From positions 1 through 12,428 of the forward strand of contig DLOL01000083.1 of NCBI GenBank assembly GCA_002478485.1: a stretch of DNA of 12,428 nt, given 5' to 3'. The first letter of the stretch is position 1. Each line of letters opens with the position of its first letter. Positions 8,732 to 12,428 of this stretch are shown piece after piece. The notes below the pieces were generated by a model. The model searched no databases, was not told the DNA's origin, and worked only from the letters and a program-made list of their open reading frames with translations. The stretch is from Eubacteriaceae bacterium UBA7485. GTDB lineage: Bacteria > Bacillota > Clostridia > Eubacteriales > Eubacteriaceae. The translations under genes were made by a program, and so were the position numbers.

Positions 8732-9061
8732 TTACTCCTGCCCGCTTAAAAGCGTCTCAAGAATCCTCTGGGCTTCTGATTCCCTGATTTTATTGAAACA
8801 TTCAAACATTTGTTCTTTGAGAGAATCTGCTTTTTTTATCTTTTGTTCAGCCTGCTCTTGAGCAAGAATGATGGCTTCATCATATTGAGTTTTTCCATCT
8901 TCACGCGTCTTTGTCAAGGTTTCATCTTCATCCTTTTTGATCTTGTTAAAAGCATATGTCCTGATCTTATCGGCTTGTAAATCAGTATTTTTTTCAATTT
9001 CTACTGCCTTTTGATCAAGTGCTAGAATCTGCTGAACCACATAATTAATATCATCGGTCAT
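8732..9061 (-). CDS. V-type ATPase small peripheral-stalk subunit (G/H type)
   Basis: This is the first gene of the operon. The 109-residue product has no membrane segment and is almost entirely charged, consistent with one long coiled coil (for example AVEIEKNTDLQADKIRTYAF and LAQEQAEQKIKKADSLKEQM). This is the hallmark of the G/H-type subunit that pairs with E in the peripheral stalk. Family assignment rests on composition, length and position rather than on an invariant motif. The ATG follows a near-consensus AAAGGAGG (9068-9075, minus strand), the strongest ribosome binding site in the operon. C starts 3 nt downstream. Confidence 0.85.
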   Translation of the reverse strand: MTDDINYVVQQILALDQKAVEIEKNTDLQADKIRTYAFNKIKKDEDETLTKTREDGKTQYDEAIILAQEQAEQKIKKADSLKEQMFECFNKIRESEAQRILETLLSGQE

Positions 9062-9117
9062 AGGGCGCCTCCTTTCTCACGAGTTCTTTCTGTTAAGTAC
9101 AATTAGCGAGTCAAACT

Positions 9118-9153
9118 ATTATACTCCACCTCAAGTTAAATAGAAGGACCTTC
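9118..9153 (-). promoter_or_regulatory. Putative V-ATPase operon promoter with a palindrome in the -35 zone
   Basis: Read on the minus strand, an exact TATAAT lies at 9118-9123, about 57 nt before the first start codon. No good TTGACA sits 16-18 nt upstream. That zone is instead covered by the perfect 11-bp palindrome GAAGGACCTTC (9143-9153). A weak -35 with a dyad on it suggests a promoter that depends on an activator or other regulator, but this is inference from position. A TTGACA on the minus strand at 9213-9218 is an alternative -35 but has no good -10 at 17 nt. Confidence 0.4.
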
Positions 9154-9203
9154 AACTGATCTTAAAGAAATATCTATCTATTCTCTTCAACTATTATGAA
9201 TTT

Positions 9204-9219
9204 ATTGACTTTTGTCAAT
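9204..9219. promoter_or_regulatory. Perfect palindrome ATTGAC-N4-GTCAAT
   Basis: ATTGAC (9204-9209) and GTCAAT (9214-9219) pair perfectly around TTTT. The TTGAC-N4-GTCAA form has the spacing of binding sites for CRP/FNR-family regulators (FNR: TTGAT-N4-ATCAA). It lies about 80 bp upstream of the putative ATPase -10. In such AT-rich DNA a chance palindrome is possible. Confidence 0.3.
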
Positions 9220-9239
9220 TATCTTTTAGAGAATATTTT

Positions 9240-9281
9240 TCCGGGCTGAAAAATCAGGATTTACCTCTTCGTACGCCCGGA
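9240..9281. repeat. GC-rich inverted repeat TCCGGGC/GCCCGGA in AT-rich DNA
   Basis: TCCGGGC (9240-9246) and GCCCGGA (9275-9281) are perfect 7-bp inverted arms around a 28-nt loop. The arms are the most GC-rich stretch in an otherwise AT-rich intergenic region. Neither strand shows a T-run after the stem, so it is not a canonical Rho-independent terminator. I do not recognise it as a known riboswitch. Confidence 0.4.
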
Positions 9282-9286
9282 GTCTA

Positions 9287-9299
9287 AATAATCATTATT
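9287..9299. promoter_or_regulatory. Fur/PerR-like 13-bp palindrome AATAAT-C-ATTATT
   Basis: The 6-1-6 palindrome has the ATAAT-N-ATTAT core shared by the Fur, PerR and Zur boxes of Bacillota. No clear promoter lies immediately around it, and AT-rich sequence makes such matches common, so it is only a candidate site. Confidence 0.25.
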
Positions 9300-9370
9300 C
9301 TGTTATTTCTAACATAAGCAATGAATCTTCAGACTAAACAAGTGGACTCAAAACATATCGGGAAATAGCT

Positions 9371-9520
9371 ATGTTAGCTGTTAAAAATAAATATCCTAAA
9401 GACACGCTTAAAAACAATTTAAAAGATAATTTGTTTATTCTTTTTATAGGCAGACATATGGAAAGGTTTAGCAAAATAATAATTTCCATAACTATTTTTC
9501 TTTTTTATTTGTTGAGATGA
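9371..9520 (+). CDS. Possible small ORF, basic N terminus and hydrophobic C terminus (doubtful)
   Basis: An open frame of 49 codons runs from an ATG at 9371 to a TGA at 9518-9520. The predicted peptide starts MLAVKNKYPKDTLKNN, is lysine- and asparagine-rich in its first half, and ends in a hydrophobic segment IIISITIFLFYLLR that could lie in a membrane. A GGGA sits about 9 nt before the ATG, a weak ribosome binding site. I recognise no family. Codon content follows the AT-rich background, and the frame covers other candidate elements (a hairpin at 9457-9490 and the edge of the dyad at 9517-9533), so a chance ORF is at least as likely. It is listed because the region otherwise holds no gene. 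Confidence 0.18.
   Translation: MLAVKNKYPKDTLKNNLKDNLFILFIGRHMERFSKIIISITIFLFYLLR
9457..9490 (+). terminator. AT-rich hairpin followed by a T-rich tract (weak terminator-like element)
   Basis: TATGGAAA (9457-9464) and TTTCCATA (9483-9490) form a perfect 8-bp stem with an 18-nt loop, and a T-rich tract follows at 9491-9510. The layout is that of an intrinsic terminator on the plus strand, which would insulate copA from upstream reads. The stem has only two G-C pairs and a long loop, so it would be weak; it may be a protein site or chance. Confidence 0.25.
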
Positions 9521-9556
9521 CAGAAATTGTCATTCGCGTTATCATTAATTCATACT
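9517..9556 (+). promoter_or_regulatory. Candidate copA promoter with a palindrome over the -35
   Basis: TTGTCA (9527-9532, 5 of 6 to TTGACA) and CATACT (9551-9556, 4 of 6 to TATAAT) are 18 nt apart and would start transcription near 9563, leaving a leader of about 70 nt before copA. The perfect palindrome ATGACA-N5-TGTCAT (9517-9533) covers the -35, the usual place for a repressor or activator. An alternative, closer promoter is TTGAAT (9579-9584) with TAGAAT (9600-9605) and a short 15-nt spacer. Confidence 0.35.
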
Positions 9557-9562
9557 AATCCA

Positions 9563-9602
9563 CTAGGAATTACCCTGATTGAATGAACTTGGGGTATCCT
9601 AG
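9563..9602 (+). promoter_or_regulatory. Long spaced dyad upstream of copA, possible copper-responsive operator
   Basis: CTAGGA-AT-TACCC (9563-9575) and GGGTA-TCCTAG (9592-9602) are inverted copies, 11 bp on each side with a 2-nt insertion in the left arm. The inner half-sites TACCCT (9571-9576) and GGGGTA (9591-9596) resemble those of CsoR operators at Bacillus copper genes as I recall them, but stand 14 nt apart rather than a few. The dyad ends 28 nt before the copA ATG and overlaps both possible promoters' start or -10 region. No regulator gene is in the window. It could also fold in RNA as a leader hairpin. Confidence 0.4.
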
Positions 9603-9630
9603 AATTAACAAGGAATAGAAAGGAGAGATC

Positions 9631-12428
9631 ATGAAAGAGAATTTTGAAGTTGAAGGCATGACTTGTACAGCCTGCGCCGCAGCAATTGAAAGAACCGTCT
9701 CTAACCTTGAAGGCGTAGATTCAGCAGTTGTGAACTTTGCCACTGAAAAACTTGCGGTCGCATTTGATCCGGGAGAGGTTTCCCAGAACGAAATTGAAGA
9801 CGCTGTTTCTCATATCGGCTATAAACTGATTGCCGAGACAAAAAACCCTTCTTCTTTAAAAGAAAGCAATGCAGATAGAGCCAAAGCGCACCTTGAGGAA
9901 AAGAAGAAACAGATGATTACAGCTCTCATTTTTGCTGTGCCTCTGTTTTACCTTTCCATGGGACCAATGATGGGACTTCCGATTCCGACTTTCCTAGCCG
10001 GTGAAAACCACGTGCTGGTTAACGTCCTTACTCAGTTGCTTTTATGCCTTCCTGTTTTATATTCGGGCATGCACTTTTACACCGATGGATTTAAAGCTTT
10101 GTGGAACCGGATTCCAAATATGGATTCGCTTATCGCTGTTGGAACCTCCGCTGCAGGAATTTATTCTACGTACATGTTTTACAGAATGCTTCAGTTGGCA
10201 AATGACGGTATGACGAGTCATCTGATGCATATGATGCATAACATTTACTTTGAATCTGTTGTGGTAATCATTGCTTTGATTTCTGTTGGAAAATACATGG
10301 AAGCCCGAGCCAAAGGAAAGACCAGTGAAGCCATTGAAAAATTAATAGAACTTGCGCCTGATGAGGCTACTATATTAATTGATGGAGTTCCCACTGTCGT
10401 ACCAATTGATCAGGTTAAAGTAGGCGATTTAATCCAGATTAAACCTGGTGAAAAGATTCCGGTAGACGGTGTGATTACCAAGGGGCGTTCTTCTGTGGAT
10501 GAATCTCTTTTAACCGGCGAATCAATTCCAGTCGAGAAAGAAGAAGGAAGAACGGTTATAGCGGGATCAATCAATAAAACTGGATCTTTCATTTTTGAAG
10601 CCTCAAAAGTGGGAGCAGATACAACACTTTCCAAGATCATTACATTGGTAGAAGAAGCGCAAAGCTCAAAAGCACCTATTTCAAAACTTGCAGATGAAAT
10701 ATCTCGGTACTTTGTTCCAATCGTAATGGGAATTGCAATTCTTGCGATGATTATCTGGCTCATAGCCGGAAAGGATTTCGCATTTGCTTTATCTATTGGA
10801 ATAGCAGTACTTGTTATCTCATGCCCTTGCGCTCTTGGTCTTGCAACTCCAACTGCTATTATGGTTGGAACCGGTGTTGGTGCCTCAAATGGTATTCTAT
10901 TTAAAAATGGTGAAGCTCTGGAAAGTCTTGGCAAAGGTGACACGATCGTTTTTGATAAAACAGGAACCCTCACCGAAGGAAAACCCAAGCTTACAGATTT
11001 AATTCTGACACCCGGTTCAAACATATCAAAAAAAGCACTCCTGAAAAATGTGGCATCTTTGGAATCTCAGTCGGAACATCCGCTATCTGTGGCAATCGTT
11101 GAAAAAGCGCAAGAAGACGGACTTGAACTTTTACCGGTTTCTCATTTTTCAGCGCTGCCTGGAATGGGAATTGAAGGAACCGTAGACGGTCAAGATTATT
11201 TGATTGGGAATCAAAAGCTTATGGCTTCCTTCGGCCTAGACCTATCTTCTGTTCATCAGGACTATGAAAAGCTCTCTGCTGAAGGTAAAACCCCGCTTTT
11301 CGTGGCTATATCCTCCAAGCTTGTCGGAGTTATTGCTGTAGCTGACGTCTTGAAGAAGACATCACCAGAAGCTGTTGCTCAGTTAGAAGCTATGGGACTT
11401 GAAGTCTATATGTTAACGGGAGATAATGCGAGAACTGCGGGAGCGATTGCAAAACAGGCAGGAATTCATCATGTTATTGCCGATGTACTTCCCGACCAGA
11501 AAGCAAACCTCGTGAAAAAGCTCCAGTCAGAGGGTAAAAATGTCATTATGACAGGAGATGGAATCAATGACGCCCCAGCTCTTGCACAGGCGAATGTTGG
11601 TGTGGCGATCGGATCAGGGACAGATGTTGCGATTGAATCAGCAGATGTCGTATTAATGCGGGACGATCTTATGCAGGTTGTAACAGCAGTCCAGCTCTCA
11701 AAAGCAACTTATAAAAATATTAAAATGGGGCTTTTTTGGGCTTTCTTCTACAATACAATCTGTATTCCTGTGGCAGCCGGTGTGTTATACCCCGCATTTG
11801 GTATTACATTAAATGCCATGTTCGCTGCAGCGGCCATGTCTTTAAGTTCCATCTGCGTACTTTTAAACGCGCTCTCGCTCAGAACTTTCAAGGTAAAGAC
11901 TTACGAGACTAAGCCTTTTACTGGAAAAGTAGAAGTCGAAAGTGCTGTACATGCTATGGATGTGGATGAAGGGTCTAATATAATTGAGCAAAACCAATTT
12001 AAGAATTCGGAAAAAGAAACGGGAAAAACTCAAAAAGAGGTAGAAGCAATGAATGAAGATTTGAAGATTGTTCTAAAAGTAAAGGATATGAGCTGCCAGC
12101 ATTGTGTAGCACGTGTCGAAGAAACATTAATGGCCCAGCCTGGAGTAATCGCCGCAAAGGTCGACCTCGATAAAGGCGAAGCCTATGTTGAAGCAAGAGA
12201 AGATATCTTTCCTCAAGCTTTATCAAAAGCAGTAACAGAAGCTGGATATCCTGCAGAAGTTGTTTCAACAGATAAAAATAGTATGTTCAGTTCAGCAGAT
12301 GGAAACGAACTGAAGACTGTTAAATTTGATGTGAAAGGTATGAGTTGCCAGCATTGCGTCAACCGCGTAACCAAAACCATCTTAGATCAACCGGGCGTTG
12401 TATCGGCACATGTAAATCTGGAACAAGG
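9631..12428 (+). CDS. copA: Copper-exporting P1B-type ATPase CopA with C-terminal CopZ-like domains (3' end outside window)
   Basis: CopA pumps Cu(I) out of the cytoplasm using ATP. The open frame covers 932 residues and continues past the window edge. Domains in order: N-terminal heavy-metal domain with GMTCTACA (C12, C15); membrane helices, with a Met/His-rich outer loop at 194-203; actuator TGES (295-298); transport motif CPC (398-400); phosphorylation site DKTGT (D442); SEHP (481-484); GDGINDAP (642-649); then the YN (707-708) and MSLSS (736-740) membrane motifs that mark Cu(I) pumps (P1B-1). A polar linker (about 751-806) leads to two more heavy-metal domains, DMSCQHC (C822, C825) and GMSCQHC (C906, C909), the second incomplete here. 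The MSCQHC form is that of the free chaperone CopZ. The ATG follows AAAGGAGAG. Most CopA proteins end at the MSxSS helix, at about 740-800 residues. Confidence 0.96.
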   Translation, partial: MKENFEVEGMTCTACAAAIERTVSNLEGVDSAVVNFATEKLAVAFDPGEVSQNEIEDAVSHIGYKLIAETKNPSSLKESNADRAKAHLEEKKKQMITALIFAVPLFYLSMGPMMGLPIPTFLAGENHVLVNVLTQLLLCLPVLYSGMHFYTDGFKALWNRIPNMDSLIAVGTSAAGIYSTYMFYRMLQLANDGMTSHLMHMMHNIYFESVVVIIALISVGKYMEARAKGKTSEAIEKLIELAPDEATILIDGVPTVVPIDQVKVGDLIQIKPGEKIPVDGVITKGRSSVDESLLTGESIPVEKEEGRTVIAGSINKTGSFIFEASKVGADTTLSKIITLVEEAQSSKAPISKLADEISRYFVPIVMGIAILAMIIWLIAGKDFAFALSIGIAVLVISCPCALGLATPTAIMVGTGVGASNGILFKNGEALESLGKGDTIVFDKTGTLTEGKPKLTDLILTPGSNISKKALLKNVASLESQSEHPLSVAIVEKAQEDGLELLPVSHFSALPGMGIEGTVDGQDYLIGNQKLMASFGLDLSSVHQDYEKLSAEGKTPLFVAISSKLVGVIAVADVLKKTSPEAVAQLEAMGLEVYMLTGDNARTAGAIAKQAGIHHVIADVLPDQKANLVKKLQSEGKNVIMTGDGINDAPALAQANVGVAIGSGTDVAIESADVVLMRDDLMQVVTAVQLSKATYKNIKMGLFWAFFYNTICIPVAAGVLYPAFGITLNAMFAAAAMSLSSICVLLNALSLRTFKVKTYETKPFTGKVEVESAVHAMDVDEGSNIIEQNQFKNSEKETGKTQKEVEAMNEDLKIVLKVKDMSCQHCVARVEETLMAQPGVIAAKVDLDKGEAYVEAREDIFPQALSKAVTEAGYPAEVVSTDKNSMFSSADGNELKTVKFDVKGMSCQHCVNRVTKTILDQPGVVSAHVNLEQ
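12036..12051 (+). promoter_or_regulatory. Internal ribosome binding site and in-frame ATG before the CopZ-like module of copA
   Basis: AGAGGT (12036-12041) lies 7 nt before an ATG (12049-12051) in the copA frame, codon 807. Translation from here would give a free protein starting MNEDLKIVLKVKDMSCQHC, that is, exactly the C-terminal metal-binding domains without the pump. The match to the anti-Shine-Dalgarno is GAGGT, at usual spacing. Whether it is used cannot be told from sequence. Confidence 0.5.
12061..12428 (+). repeat. Tandem CopZ-like domain repeat, period 252 nt
   Basis: The metal site of the first C-terminal domain (ATGAGCTGCCAGCATTG, 12088-12104) recurs 252 nt (84 codons) later as ATGAGTTGCCAGCATTG (12340-12356), with one base change. 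The flanking protein also repeats: LK-x(6-8)-MSCQHCV-x-RV near each site, and QPGV further on. This indicates an internal domain duplication. Further copies could lie past the window edge. Confidence 0.75.

Noticed and set aside
9240..9281. Riboswitch (preQ1, fluoride or similar) in the intergenic region
   Set aside because: Only a single stem is visible, without the conserved loop sequences of any riboswitch class that I know.
10410..11024. A 204-codon open frame antisense to copA
   Set aside because: It lies entirely opposite a conserved ATPase core with all catalytic motifs. Its product is low-complexity (Ser/Ile/Pro-rich) and matches no family I know. It has no supporting context.
12001..12060. 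Programmed frameshift in the copA linker as in E. coli CopA(Z)
   Set aside because: The A-rich runs (GAAAAAG, CAAAAAG) are not in the A-AAA-AAG phase needed for a classic -1 slippery heptamer, and no clear stimulatory hairpin follows. Internal initiation explains the layout better.
1..12428. CRISPR arrays, insertion sequences, tRNA or rRNA genes, phage genes
   Set aside because: No regularly spaced repeats, transposase-like frames, tRNA-like cloverleaf or ribosomal RNA sequence was seen on either strand.

Overview
The window holds two divergently transcribed blocks. On the minus strand, a compact nine-gene operon encodes a complete bacterial V/A-type (rotary) ATPase. On the plus strand, a copper-exporting P-type ATPase gene starts after a 569-nt intergenic region and is cut by the right edge of the window. 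The AT-leaning composition, strong AGGAGG-type ribosome binding sites, a V-type rather than F-type rotary ATPase, and a CopZ-style CxxC chaperone module all point to a Gram-positive, probably anaerobic member of the Bacillota (Clostridia- or Erysipelotrichia-like). I cannot name the genus.

Minus strand, read from 9061 down to 76: small peripheral-stalk subunit (G/H type), subunit C (d), subunit I (a), subunit K (c), F, E, A (catalytic), B and D (central shaft). Gaps are 36 nt or less, and several junctions touch or overlap. E/A share 4 nt, A/B are 1 nt apart, and C starts 3 nt after the stalk gene. One polycistronic message and translational coupling are therefore likely. All parts of the machine are present: the A3B3 head (A, B), central rotor (D, F, C/d), membrane ring (K), stator (I) and peripheral stalk (E, H). 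The enzyme couples ATP turnover to H+ or Na+ movement across the cytoplasmic membrane. Three subunits depart from their textbook size: A has about 40 extra N-terminal residues, D has about 50 extra charged C-terminal residues, and K has a long N-terminal hydrophobic extension. A long hairpin at positions 6-44 lies just past the last gene and is probably the start of the operon terminator.

The intergenic region 9062-9630 contains no convincing gene. It holds an exact TATAAT for the ATPase operon, an unusual number of short perfect palindromes and hairpins, and, next to the copper gene, a spaced TACCCT/GGGGTA dyad that resembles copper-repressor (CsoR) half-sites. A 49-codon small ORF (9371-9520) is possible but weakly supported.

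The plus-strand gene (9631 to the right edge) encodes CopA with an N-terminal metal-binding domain, the full P1B-1 ATPase core and, unusually, at least two further CopZ-like metal-binding domains fused to its C terminus. An in-frame ATG (12049) preceded by a good ribosome binding site lies exactly at the start of that C-terminal module. The gene may therefore also yield a free tandem copper chaperone, or the site may be the scar of a copA-copZ gene fusion. This is the most interesting signal in the window.
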